Below, one piece after another: positions 32,661-43,934 of a stretch of 64,000 nt of DNA. How positions within the stretch are numbered: position 1 is the stretch's first letter; every line of letters starts with the position of its first letter. Source of the DNA: Balaenoptera acutorostrata. Lineage: Eukaryota; Chordata; Mammalia; Artiodactyla; Balaenopteridae. The position numbers were made by a program, and so were the translations under genes. The notes below the pieces were generated by a model. The model was not told where the DNA came from. It saw nothing but the letters and a program-made list of their open reading frames with translations, and ran no database searches. The stretch lies in contig NC_080067.1 of NCBI RefSeq assembly GCF_949987535.1, positions 60,880,405-60,944,404 on the forward strand. Reading direction: 5' to 3'.

Positions 32661-33214
32661 AATTTTCCCTTCCTAAAACTATAGTACAGTAGTTCACTCC
32701 TGCATTTCTGTTTCATTTGAACATGGCAGGTTTTTTTTTTTAAGTGACACAAAGCAGAGACATATTTAATCTTTTTCTGTTTTTTCTCTTTGAAATCTTC
32801 ATTTTATGAAGACAGATCCTGTGATGCATGCCTGTCATGTTCCCTTTCATGTAATAACTTAATGTGTGATTTTCTCCACAATAATCATGTCAAAATATGA
32901 ATAACTGCCATGATTCTGTATGTTGACAGATTTAAATAAAATGTTCAAATGAATATAAAGTCACTTTTCACATCTTCTGGTGAATGATGCTGCAATGAGG
33001 ATAGGCTTTCAAATAATACAAGGGAAAAAGAATACAAAATTGCTTACTTTTAATTTCTGCCTTCTTCTAAGAAGAGAAAGGCATTAATCAAAGTATTAAA
33101 CATAAGGAAAAACCTGAGTCAACGCCTGAATGTCTACAGTTGCATCACTGCTTAGTTATGTGCTGAAGGGAACCTTACCTTCAAGTTTATTAATAAAAAG
33201 GTATAACAGGATGA
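32661..33214. other. Unique non-coding DNA
   Basis: Nothing recognised beyond a T run at about 32731-32742. Confidence 0.45.
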
Positions 33215-33305
33215 ACTGGGAAGAAACTGGGATTTGGTCCTGCTTCTGCCATTAAGTGATTTTATTATTTTGAGGAAATCATTCATCTTGCTGAGCCTCA
33301 AGATG
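33215..33305 (+). mobile_element. MIR fragment
   Basis: 'gggatttggtcctgcttctg' and 'aaatcattcatcttgctgag' resemble sense MIR blocks (gggttcgaatcccggctctg, agttacttaacctctctgag). Truncated before its 3' half by the next element. Confidence 0.45.
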
Positions 33306-33314
33306 GAGTTTGTG

Positions 33315-33535
33315 TCAAACAAGAGCAAGTGTTAGCTTACTACAGCTCATGAGCCCTGCACACTGCCTGTTTTTGTAAATAAAGTTTTATTGGAACACGA
33401 CCACCCCCATCCATTACACAACGTCTATGTTTTCCATTGCATTACAACGGCAGAGTTGAGATGTTGCAACAGAGACCATGAGGTTTACAGAGCTTAAAAT
33501 ATTTAACTCCTGGCCCTTATAGAAATTTTCAATTT
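33315..33535. mobile_element. hAT-type DNA element (MER58-like)
   Basis: 'cactgcctgtttttgtaaat', 'aaagttttattggaacacga', 'acaacggcagagttgagatg', 'ttgcaacagagaccatgagg' and 'cttaaaatatttaactcctg' match a widespread non-autonomous hAT-Charlie repeat that I associate with MER58. The family name is from memory. The terminal inverted repeats are eroded, so strand is not given. Confidence 0.55.
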
Positions 33536-34589
33536 GATGAATTTCAATTTGATGATTTTTTTTATGGTTTGTGACTTCTGTATTCTGTTTAATAAATAGC
33601 CTACCCCAGGGTCAGAAAGATTTCTGTGTTTACTTCTAGAAGTCTTAGAGTTTTAGCCTTTACATTTATTTCTATAATTCATTTCAAGTCCATTTGTGTG
33701 AGTTAAGAATTGAGTTTAACTTTTTTGAATGTGGACATCCAGTTTTTCCAACAACATTTACTGAACATACTTTGCTTTCTCATTGGATTATTTTGGCACC
33801 CTTGCTAAAAATTAATTGGCCATATATTTGTGGTCCATTTCTCAACGCTCTATTCTGTTCCACTAATCTGTATGTTTCACGATATGACAATACTACATGG
33901 CAGTGGTTATTGTAGAATTAGAGAAATCCTTGAAATCAGGAAGGGTAAGTTCTACAACTTTGCTCTTTTTCAGAATTGTTTTGGCTATTAGAAGTTCTTT
34001 GAATTGTCATATAAATTTTAGAATCAGCTTATCAAACTATAAAACTAAACTTGCTGGGATACCAGTGAAAATTGCACTGAGTCTATAGATTCATCAGACT
34101 GACACCTTAACAATATTGATTCAAGAACATGATATAAATCACCATTTATTTATCTTCTTTAAATTATGTTAACAATACTTTTGGTCTTCAGTGTACAGAA
34201 ATATTTTAAATATTTTGTTACATTTTCCCCTAATATTTTTATTTTTTGGATGCTACTGCAAATGGTTTTTTGTTTGTTTCTCATTTTCAAATAGATCTTG
34301 GTCAGTCGATAGAGATACAATTTTTTGGTATACTGACCTTGTATTCTGTGACCTTGCTTTTTTGTAAATCACTTAGGATTTTCTATGTATACAATGTTAT
34401 CCTTTAATAAAGGCAAATTTACTTCTTCCTTTCCAATCTGAATGTGTTTTCTTTCTTCCTCTTGCCTTATTTCACTGACTAGGACCTCTAGTACAACAGA
34501 AAATAGACATGATGAGATCAGACAGTCTTGTTTTGTTCCTGATCATAGGAGAAAAGCATTTGGTCTTTCACCATTAAGAATGATGTCAG

Positions 34590-34952
34590 GGCTTCCCTGG
34601 TGGCGCAGTGGTTGAGAGTCTGCCTGCCGATGCAGGGGACACGGGTTCGAGCCCTGGTCTGGGAGGATCCCACATGCCGCGGAGCAACTAGGCCCGTGCA
34701 CCACAACTACTGAGCCTGCGCGTCTGGAGCCTGTGCTCCGCCAACAAGAGAGGCCTGTGTTAGTGAGAGGCCCGCGCACCGCGATGAGGAGTGGCCCCAA
34801 CTTGCCACAACTAGAGAAGGCCCGCGTGCACCAACGAAGACCCAACACAGCCAATCAATCAATAGAAATGCTGTAGAATTATTAAAAAAAAAAAAAAAAC
34901 CTCGGGGGTTAGTTCTGTCAAACACTGCATAAAATTAAAAAAAAAAAAAAAA
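34590..34952 (+). mobile_element. CHR-type SINE with 3' transduction and double A-tail
   Basis: The SINE proper runs to 'acccaacacagcc' near 34853. A unique stretch 'aatcaatcaatagaaatgct...' follows, ending in a first A tract (34884-34900 region). Then comes a second unique stretch ('cctcgggggttagttctgtc', about 37 nt) with its own A tract just before 34953. The whole 363-bp unit is bounded by one exact pair of 14-bp duplications, 'aagaatgatgtcag' (34576-34589 and 34953-34966). One insertion event therefore brought in SINE plus downstream sequence. The carried segment contains no TTTT on the sense strand, which fits pol III read-through from the source locus. Confidence 0.92.
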
Positions 34953-35937
34953 AAGAATGATGTCAGACCTTTATCAGGTTTTGAGAATTCTCTTCAATTG
35001 TACATTTGCCATGAGTGTTTATCAAATTGTCAAAAATTTTTTCTGCATTTATTAAGTTGATCATATGGATTTTCTTTAACATGTTATATGAAGAATTACA
35101 GTGACTGATTTTTTTAATGTATATTCAGTCACTTTCCCAAGACCACTATAATCACTGCGTTAGCTGCATTTTATAGATTTTACTATGTTTTATTTTTATT
35201 CAGTTCAAAATATTTCCAAATTTTTCCTGTTATTTTTCTCCTTTGACCACAGGTTATTTAGAAATGTATTATTTAATTTCCAAATATTTGGGGATTTGAA
35301 ATATGTGTTACTGTCATTCATTTCTAATTTAATTCCATTGACATCAAAGAGCATACTTTGTATGATTCCAATTCTTTGAAATTGAGACTTGTTTTAATGG
35401 CCCATCATATAATCTATCTTACTGAACATACACATACACATTTGAAAAATATGTATTCTGTTGTGGGGTGGAGTATTCAATAAGTGTCAGGTAGGTCATG
35501 TTTATTGAAAGCATTATCCAAATCTTGTATGTCCTTACCAATTTTCATTCTTCTTCTTCTAGCAATTACTAGAAGAGAGGTGTGTTGAAACTGCCAACTG
35601 TAATTGTGGATTTGTCTTTCTTTTCCTTGAGTTCTGTAAGTTTTTGTTTCATATATTTTGACACTCTGCCATTAAGTGAATACACATTTGGGATGTCTAC
35701 ATCTTATTCATGAATTGAACACCTTATTATTGTAAACTGTCCCTCTTTTCCCTGATAATATTCCTTGTTTAGAAATTTACTTTGATATTGTCATTTCAGT
35801 TTTCTTATAATTAGGATTTATATGTTATATTTTTCCTAGTCTTTTACTTTTAATCTATTATTTTTAGATTGAGTTTTTGTAGAATCCATATAGTTCAGTC
35901 TTACTTTCTTAACCAGTCTGACAATTAAAACGTTTTA

Positions 35938-36234
35938 TTTTTTTTATAAATTTATTTGTTTATTTATTTTTGGCTGCGTTGGGTCTTTGTTGCTGAGTGC
36001 GGGCTTTCTCTAGTTGCGGTGAGTGGGGGTTATTCTTTGTTGCGGTGCACGGGCTTCTCACTGCAGTGGCTTCTCTTGTAGCGGAGCACGGGCTCCAGGC
36101 AAGTGGGCTCAGTAGTTGTGGTGCACAGGCTTAGTTGCTCTGCAGCATGTGGGATCTGCCCGGACCAGGGATCAAACCCGTGTCCCCTGCATTGGCAGGC
36201 GGATTCTTAACCACTGTGCTACCAGGGAAGCCCC
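35938..36234 (-). mobile_element. CHR-type SINE, full length
   Basis: Minus-strand copy with its head at 36234 ('gcttccctggtagcacagtg' on -) and tail at the left (AATAAATAAACAAAT type). Flanks 'taaaacgtttta' and 'taaaagcttttta' are a probable but imperfect target duplication. It lies inside the old L1, with which it is in the same orientation. Confidence 0.9.
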
Positions 36235-36560
36235 TAATAAAAGCTTTTTAATTGGATCATTTAAACCATTTACCTTTAATGTAATTACTAATATCATTGA
36301 GTCTAAACTTACTATCTTACTATTTGTTTTTGATTTTTACAATCTGTTTTTTTTATTTTTTCCATTTTTCATGTATTATTTTGAATTAAATGAGTAATTT
36401 TAGGATGCTATTTTATCCCCATTATTGCTTTGTGTTATAATTATTTAATTTTTTTTAGTGATTAGTCTTGGATTTGCAGTACTTCATCATCTGACATCAA
36501 CCACACTTCCAGTTTTATCTCCTACAATTATTGTTACACTGAAATTAAACAAGCCACTGT

Positions 36561-36909
36561 CTATTGCCAAACATACTCTTTACTATGTTACTAATATGCC
36601 ACACACTCTCACACATTTATACTTTAGCCACACCAATCTATTATATGTTTTTCAATTTTTCATTTGTTTTCAGTGGGAGGGAAAGTCTCATAGCAGTTAC
36701 TCCTTCATAGGTAAAAATGGAAATTATTGCTTATTGTTTGCAATAGAGTCTTTTCATCCACCATACTTGATTGCAGTGTAGCAGTTTGTTTCCACACTAG
36801 GGTTGAGAACAACTCAACTGTGTTTTCTGAGGTTTCTTTCACCTCCAAAATTTTGTAATTCTATGGTTCTATAATATTTTGCATGTGACCAAAACCTTTT
36901 AAATTTCAA
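36561..36909. other. Unique or unassigned DNA
   Basis: May still be the far 5' part of the old L1, but I cannot show it. No gene recognised. Confidence 0.35.
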
Positions 36910-37075
36910 AGGGCATCCACATCAATCACCCCATTGATCCTCACACTAATCTGTGAAAAAAATAGATCGGGTACAAAGATGCCTATTTTACAGATAAGGA
37001 AATTGATGCCAAAGAATTAAGTGAACTTTTCCGAAATCATGCAATAAATTTAGACCCAGAATGAATACTAGATGG
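36910..37075 (-). mobile_element. MIR SINE
   Basis: Antisense MIR: 'cattgatcctcacactaatc', 'cctattttacagataaggaa', 'attaagtgaacttttccgaa' and 'aaatttagacccagaatg' in order. Confidence 0.7.
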
Positions 37076-37847
37076 CAAATATTCAGATTTTTATTCTACT
37101 ACTCTTTTTACAACATCAAAAATTATATTACTTTCTTCTTAACTATTTGCTTCCTTGACTACATTCTGATTAGATTTTTACTGAAGCATTGTCTATTGTC
37201 TAAAGCTAATCAAAGCACGTGAAGGAACTAGTAATAGCAAAAAAAAAAATACGTATAAAGAAAGTGACAAAGCAGTCAATGTGAAGGTGAGCAGTGCATA
37301 TAAATATTTAATAATGCATTGCTAATAAATTTTCTTGTATATGATGACATATATCACATTCTCCACAGGTTTGTATAAATCATCTAAAGCAAACTCAGCA
37401 ACAAGCAAAGCTGAAATCTATCCTCAAACTCTAGCCTTCCTCACCCCAGAAGATCTATGTCAAGGATTTCCTATTGGAATAACATGACACCCAATACAAT
37501 CTACTAGAGTTTCAAACACAGAACACTGGCCTTGGTCAAGGAAAACAGAGTTTCTGGGCAGACTGTCTGGCAGCTCGCAGATAATAATTTAGTATTTGAG
37601 AATCAACCATTCAAAACACTGTACTTCCTTGGCATGCACATTAACATTGTAGACAGTAAGTCTTTGAGCATACAGAACCCTCAGCTTACCCACCATTTCA
37701 TTATCAGACCAGGAAAACTGTCACAGTTCTCACCACGGAAGGGTTGGCATAAACTTTAGTTATGTAGGGTTTGGTTAACAGATTAGTCATTGCCATTCCA
37801 CTGTTATCTTCTTTTCTTGCTACGACAAGGTTACCTTCAACAACTGT
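37076..37847. other. Unique non-coding DNA
   Basis: Nothing recognised; an A-rich run lies near 37239-37248. Confidence 0.45.
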
Positions 37848-37863
37848 AAAGATGGTGCATTCT

Positions 37864-38168
37864 GGCTTCCCTGGTGGCGCAGTGGTTGAGAATCCGCCTG
37901 CCAATGCAGGGGACACGGGTTCGAGCCCTGGTCTGGGAGGATCCCACATGCCGCGGAGCAGCTGGGCCCGTGAGCCACAATTGCTGAGCCTGCGCGTCTG
38001 GAGCCTGTGCTCCGCAACAAGAGAGGCCGCGATGGTGAGAGGCCCGCGCACCGCGATGAAGAGTGGCCCCTGCTTGCCGCAACTAGAGAAAGCCCTCGCA
38101 AGGAAACGAAGACCCAACACAGCCATAAATAAATAAATAAATAAATAAAATTAAAAAAAAAAAAAAAA
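37864..38168 (+). mobile_element. CHR-type SINE, full length, long A-tail
   Basis: Complete element from 'ggcttccctggtggcgcagt' to a (AAAT)n then pure A tail of about 20 nt. Exact 16-bp duplications 'aaagatggtgcattct' at 37848-37863 and 38169-38184. The long intact A tail and undamaged duplications mark it as one of the youngest copies here. Long open frames on both strands (up to 140 codons) are artefacts of the element. Confidence 0.98.
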
Positions 38169-38289
38169 AAAGATGGTGCATTCTGTCTTAACCTCAAGGA
38201 TACAGTTGCTAGTTATTCAGAATTACATCAACCCTGAAGTCATGAGGGCCTGAGGAGAACAAGAAATGTTAAAGATGGGAAATCTACTA

Positions 38290-38405
38290 GAGACTCCTCA
38301 TTCAGCAGATAAGGAAACTGCAGCTCAGAGAAAATTTTGTGACTTGCCCAAGGTCACACAGCCAGAGAGTAGCAGAGCCAGAAGTTCAATTCAGGTCTCC
38401 AAATT
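38290..38405 (-). mobile_element. MIR SINE fragment
   Basis: Well preserved central blocks on the antisense strand: 'cagataaggaaactgcagct', 'gtgacttgcccaaggtcaca', 'cagccagagagtagcagagc', 'cagaagttcaattcaggtct'. Confidence 0.8.
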
Positions 38406-40165
38406 ATGAGGCCAGAGTTTTTTCCTGAAAATATTGTAAGACTTCTAGATTCAGTTCAAATTCCTGTCAGTTTAAAGCCAAAATTTCATTCTACTTATAA
38501 ATGTGCTTAGGTATTGCAGTACTCTGAAATATCTCAGGAGATTTTACAAAATAAGTTTAAAAGTACATGTATTTCCATACAAAGAAACATAAAGGCTCTA
38601 AGAATCTTACCAAGCTTTTCTTTGTATGAAAATATAATGAGGTTATACTATTTTTGTAGAGAACCCTATACACCTTTTTGGATGTATTTCTTCTTGGCTC
38701 CTGAGCCCCTTATCTATTAAAATTCAAACCTCTATTTATCTAGGTTAGCACTTTTGTTGTTGTTATTATTATTATTGTTTTCTTTCTTTCAGTCTGATAG
38801 CAGGTTGTGTAGAATCCAATTAGGTATACCTAGGAGATTTAGATTATGTGTTTGATTTTCCTGGTCACTAACATATAGCAATGAAAATCCACCACTGGAG
38901 TCTCACATATCAGAAAGATATACATAACTGAACTATAACTTAAAGTCAAAAGACTGAATTCTCTTCAATCACAAGAAAGGCATTGGGTATCATCTTGGCC
39001 TGGGTTTTTAAGAAATTCTGGGTCCTCTGAGGCAAGGATTAAAATGTTAACACTTTATTTAGGAGGCATAGGTAAATGGTGAGAGTAAAGAAGAAAAAAG
39101 AAGGAAGACAAGGGAAGATAAGACATGAAGGGATACAATATGCTATCATGCTGGCTACATTTCATAGCTAAATAAGGAGACACATGTATTTTCCCTTAGC
39201 ACATGGGACTTCTCTGAAAAGGTACACGGAAGACCTGAACAGGGATAAGTTCCATTTATTAAACACTTACTAGTAAAAGAAGTTGATATCTATATTGTCT
39301 CAAAGGAAATATAAAGGAAGTTCAGGAACTTCTAAAGTTAACAGTTCTCTCCAATATATTTATCAATAGATTACACTATTCAATGAGTTAATGATGACAT
39401 AATAGAAAGCAAACAGACCAATAAAAATCTCAAAGAAATTCTTTTTAATTATGAAAGGAAGATTATACGATTGATTTGATATTCAAAGACGATTTCAAGG
39501 AAATTAGTATTTTTTGAACTTCAGCTCAGAAAACTTCAAGACATGAAATATGTAAGGAAAAATACCACCAAGGAATTTCAAATTGAAACCCTTCTTTTTG
39601 ATCTTGATTATAGTAATAAATATTCATGAGCACTGGAAAGCCTAATATTTACTGGGTTAATTTTTTTAAGAAGTGGACACATTTGGAGGAGTTTTCTTTG
39701 CACCTGCTTCCTTCTTTTAAACTACCCACCACATATACATATCTTCAAAGAAATGGGCCTTGATCTCAAACATGTTTCTATTATATGACCTCTCCCCACC
39801 ACGCATCACCACTGATTGGATTAAAAAAAAACAAAACATAGAGCTAACACATGAGGAATTAATCTGGAGACAGATTTGAGCCAATCTCATTTTCTTCCCA
39901 AGGGAATTAGAATTGGCACACTGAGAAAATGGGTCAATTAGACTCAGATACTAGACTTCTCAGATTCAAGCATATTTGGAGCCAGGAAATCTTGTTGGGG
40001 AGGTCTGGCAAATTAAGTAAAGAAAGTCTGTTCCACTAAGAGAAGGAAGAACAAAGCAGAGATGCAGAGAGGAGTGACTATGACAGCCTGCAAGGAGTAA
40101 GAGATGGGAACAGATAGCTTTCAAGCTCTGGGAAAATAGAGTAACCACACAACTTGTCTTCCGAC
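38406..40165. other. Unique DNA with simple repeat
   Basis: No gene recognised. A TTG/TTA trinucleotide run lies at about 38753-38778 and is followed by TTTC words. 39058-39130 is purine-rich (GAAGAAAAAAGAAGG type). Confidence 0.5.
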
Positions 40166-40170
40166 CCAGG

Positions 40171-40614
40171 TGTATTAGTTTCTTAGGGCTGCCAAATTAC
40201 TGCAAACTCAGTGGCTTAAAACAACAGAAATGTATTTTCTCAGTTCCAGAGGTCAGAAGTCTGAAATCAGCATCATTGGGCCAAAATCATGGTAGCAGCA
40301 AGGCCACCTTCCCTCTGGAGACCCTAAGGGAGAATCAGTTTCTTGCCTCTTCCAGCTTCTGGTGGCCCCCAGCATTCCTTGGCTTGTGGCCACATGACAT
40401 CCACCTCTGTGTGCCAAGGTTCCCTCTGCCTCTCTTCTAAGGAGACTCATGATTGCATGTAGGGCCCACTGAAATAATCCAGAATAGCCTCTTCGTATCA
40501 AGATGCTTAATAACTTACATTTGCAAAGATGCTTTTTCCTTATTAAGTAACCTTTACAGGTTCTAAAGTTAGGACCTACATGAAGTTTTAGGGAGACCAC
40601 TATTACCTACCATA
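40171..40614 (-). mobile_element. MLT1-type MaLR solo LTR with intact 5-bp duplications
   Basis: Minus-strand solitary LTR. On + it opens 'tgtattagtttcttagggct', continues 'cttaaaacaacagaaatgta' and 'cctcttccagcttctggtgg', and closes '...cctaccata'. Exact 5-bp duplications CCAGG sit at 40166-40170 and 40615-40619, the size expected for ERVL-MaLR. No internal region remains. The terminal CA on + is now TA by one substitution. Confidence 0.88.
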
Positions 40615-40619
40615 CCAGG

Positions 40620-42594
40620 ACTTCTTTGAGAGCAAAAGAAGGAACTAATATAATTCCTCAAGGATAAAAGACAAAATTGAGGTCTGTCCCAGGCAAACTG
40701 GATATATGTTCTCCCTCAAGTCTATACATGAGCTAGAGATGAACTTCCAGCCCCTAGACCATAATAAATCCCATTATTTTGCCTCTGTACTAATTATATT
40801 TAAATGCTCTCCCTGAAACTGCCATAGCAAGTAAATCCCAAATTTACTTCCTATCCCTGAGTTCTACAAGAGACTGCCCTATCTTTCTGATACATCCTCT
40901 TTTATTATTATAAAACTAGTTAGAGAAAATTATGTGCTTTGCAATCAAGTGATCCCTGATTAAGACACAGGACAAAATTCTGCAGAGTCAAGGTTCATTG
41001 CCTCTCCCACTTTTCAACATATGGCTCCCTCCTTGAAGGAACCCACATTTTAAGCCTTTCCTACATAAATGTTAAATGACAGGCTTGAATGAATCTCTGT
41101 TTAATAAATGAATGAATAAATAAATAAATCCTCCAGGTTTCAGCAAACAAGTGAGGGGAAATACTGCAGTGACAAACAGATTTTCTGATGTTTCATAAAA
41201 TGATACCATCCAGACATCTGCCCTCTTGCCACCCAAAGCTAAGGTTACCTTCACTGTACTACATGCAAAGTCAGTAACTTTCCCTTCAGTAACTATAACA
41301 TGGTGAAAAGGAAGAAACTGTTCTGTGCCACATTGCTTATTTTCGCAATGATTCAATTATCGGGTACCAGAGACCATCACCAATAAGCATCGCAAGATGC
41401 TGGAACAAATAGCACTCTCTGGAAAAACTTGAAACACATTTGCACCAGAAAATATATAATAAACCTCAGAACAGACAGAAATCAAAATAAAGCTTTTGTC
41501 TATGTTACCACAGTTTTTAAAGCTAAAGTTCCTGAATATTTTCATTAATGACACAATTGTATAGCCACCGAATACAGTACTTGCATGGTCATTAAAAAGA
41601 TTGCCTTTAATTCAAAGAGCCATTCCAATAAAGTCTTCTCATTAAGATGACTGTTTCTATTGGTTTGTTTCATTTTTAGGGTCATTGCATGGAAAGGAGG
41701 TACCACTTCCCTCTTCCTAACAACAGACTTTGCATTTGTTTGATATAAAGCACTGTTCATGACTCATCTTTCTGCTTTTTTCCCATTCCACCCTTTACAA
41801 TAACAAAGGTTAGGACTGTTGGGTAATTAAAAATAGTTTCAAAGTACTAAATCAATGCTACAGTTACCACTGAACCACCCAAAAGTTTTCATTATTTGAA
41901 AGCCACATTAAACTAATAAAGTCAAGAAATCTTCAAGGAAAAATAAAATAGGTGCTGGGGAGAAAAAACCTACTTCTTTTCTTGAGGCTATAATTTGACA
42001 CCTATTGCTTGAGCCTACTCAATGGAGAGACTTATCTCTTGTCCTACTCTAAGAGATAAGTCTCTCCCCATGAGGCACTAGTAAAAACTTAGAGGAAACA
42101 GGATAATCTTAGAAAAATAAAATAAAATTTATTGGGTTATCAAATCTCCATAAGAGGAGAACACGTGGTTCTAAAGTACCAATGACTCCTCAGTATTTAA
42201 AACATAATAAGGACTCAATGAGTAGTTGACAAATTAATGAAAGTTAAGTAATACACCATGTACAATGTCACATGACAATTGCCTTTAGAATGACTTAGAA
42301 ATGCTTATGAGAGATGAACGGTGGGAAAACTTAAGTTGGGTTGGGGAGGTTCAGACAGGTGACAGAGGGGTCAAAATTGGATTCTAAATGGCAGGTGGAA
42401 TTTGTATAGTGATACAGAAGAACGAGGAGAAATACACAAGTTGCAGTCAGTAAATTAAGGAGAGGCTAGTTGTGCTAAAGCCGGGGATGGAATATAAAAT
42501 TAATGGATGCTAACAGTGGAAACCCCAGTTGGAGAGAGAGCACACAGTCTTTCCAAGTACACATAAAAGTTAGGACTTTATTCTGTAACAATAA
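40620..42594. other. Unique DNA with hairpin
   Basis: No gene recognised. A TAAA/TGAA run is at about 41100-41130. A perfect 17-bp inverted repeat lies at 42024-42067. Otherwise featureless. Confidence 0.5.
42024..42067. repeat. Perfect 17-bp inverted repeat with 10-nt loop
   Basis: The arms GGAGAGACTTATCTCTT (42024-42040) and AAGAGATAAGTCTCTCC (42051-42067) are exact reverse complements. They are separated by GTCCTACTCT. Weaker pairing continues a few bases outside (AAT/ATG, CTC/GAG). In RNA either strand would fold into a stable stem-loop; in DNA it could extrude a small cruciform. I see no match to a known transposon end or named microRNA. Confidence 0.93.
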
Positions 42595-42730
42595 AACTAT
42601 CAGCCAGGCTAGAATTAAGAAGACCTGGGTTCAAGTCCCTATTTATTCACCAACTAGATATAGAACTTAAACCACTTCATTCAAACATGCTTTCCATACC
42701 TGCATTAAGTTGGACTAGAAATCAGCCTAG
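42595..42730 (+). mobile_element. MIR SINE fragment
   Basis: Sense MIR: 'agaagacctgggttcaagtc', 'tattcaccaactagatatag' and 'aaaccacttcattcaaacat' match cctgggttcgaatccc, cacttactagctgtgtgac and ttacttaacctc blocks. Confidence 0.55.
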
Positions 42731-42899
42731 GACATTGTTTCCCAGTCCTGTTGACTATGAAAAAACACTTTTTAGAGTAAAAAATAAAATTAATTACTTG
42801 AATGGTTATCATTGTACCTTTCAACGACCTTTGAAAAATAATAAAAAGCTGTTATGAATTTAACAATGCTTGTAACTTATTTCTACTTTAGTGTCCAAA

Positions 42900-43559
42900 A
42901 TAGCATCCATACCATCATTTTTAAAAACAACTCTGATAAGTATAAGGCTTATCACATTATGTTTTTAATTGGCAATTCCCTGATTACTAATGAGACTGGG
43001 CATCCTTCCTTGCATTTATAGGTCTTTTTAAGCTTTCTATAAAATGCCTGCTAAGGTCTTTTGCCCATTTGTCTATGACTGACTTGAAGGATACTTTGTG
43101 TATTCTGCATACAAAATCCTTTTCAATTTTTTCCTTTGCAAATGTTTTCTTCTCAGTTTTTGGATTTCTACTTTCTTTATAGTGTTTTTACAATGAAGAA
43201 AAATACTTTATTTTAATGGAGTTAAATTTACCATTCACTTCTTTAATGGTGTGTACTTTTTGTTTCCTTAAGTAATCTTTCCTATCCCAGGATCATAAAG
43301 GAATTCTACATTTTCTACTTAAATATAAAAGGTAAATTTTAAAATCTTAAGTCTATCTGGTATGTGTTAGTTGTAATATGAAATGTATATATAAGTTGAT
43401 TCTTTCACATGAATAATTATCCTAGTTTTTGAATATTCCATCTTTCCCTCAACGATTAGCACAGTGACCCATGTCTTTTTTTTTTTTTTAAACAAGTTTC
43501 CCTATTTGCATGGATGTATTTCAGCATTCTTTATTCTTTTCTATTGGTCTAGTTATTTA
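42900..43559 (-). mobile_element. Old L1, left part
   Basis: Antisense old L1: 'gagactgggcatccttcctt', 'ggtcttttgcccatttgtct', 'tctttcctatcccaggatca', 'ttagcacagtgacccatgtc' and 'ttcttttctattggtctagt' are ORF2 C-terminal blocks in the expected order. It is broken by the full-length L1 and resumes at 50796. Confidence 0.75.
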
Positions 43560-43934
43560 CTTATTTATTTATTTTGACATCTTTATTGGACTGTAATTGC
43601 TTTACAATGGTGGGTTAGTTTCCACTTTATAAGAAAGTGAATCAGCTATACATATACATATATCCCCATATCCCCTCCCTCTTGCGTCTCCCTCCCACCA
43701 TCCCTATCCCACCCCTCTAGGTGGTCACAAAGCACCGAGCTAATCTCCCTGTGCTATGCGGCTGCTTCCCATTAGCTATCTATTTTACATTTGGTAGTGT
43801 ATATATGTCCATGCACTCTCTCACTTCGTCCCAGCTTACCCTTCCCCCTCCTCATATCCTCAGGTACATCCTCTACATTTGCGTCTTTACTCCTGTCCTG
43901 CTCCTAAGTTCTTCAGAACTAATTTTTTTTTTTT
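43560..43934 (-). other. 3' UTR and tail of the full-length L1
   Basis: Holds the G-rich on - stretch (on +: 'catatcccctccctcttgcg', 'cccacccctctaggtggtca') and ends in the tail 'ccaataaagatgtcaaaata' followed by AAATA units (all on -). The same 3' UTR occurs as a short separate insertion at 22780-23102. Confidence 0.9.

Larger units (their letters stand above)
33600..36560 (-). mobile_element. Old L1, ORF2 region, split by two SINEs
   Basis: Antisense L1 over about 3 kb. Moving right, it goes from the RT-region ('ccatttctcaacgctctatt', 'cttgttttgttcctgatcat') to the endonuclease region ('gtaaactgtccctcttttcc', 'aaaccatttacctttaatgt'), which is the expected order for a minus-strand copy. Stops are frequent in all frames, so only the order of blocks identifies it. 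SINEs interrupt it at 34590-34952 and 35938-36234. Both ends are vague: no TSD found. Confidence 0.75.

Noticed and set aside
37704..38197. Long overlapping frames on both strands (up to 140 codons)
   Set aside because: They lie across a CHR SINE, and near-identical peptides appear at every other copy (20921, 25247, 30971, 34590), so they are repeat artefacts.
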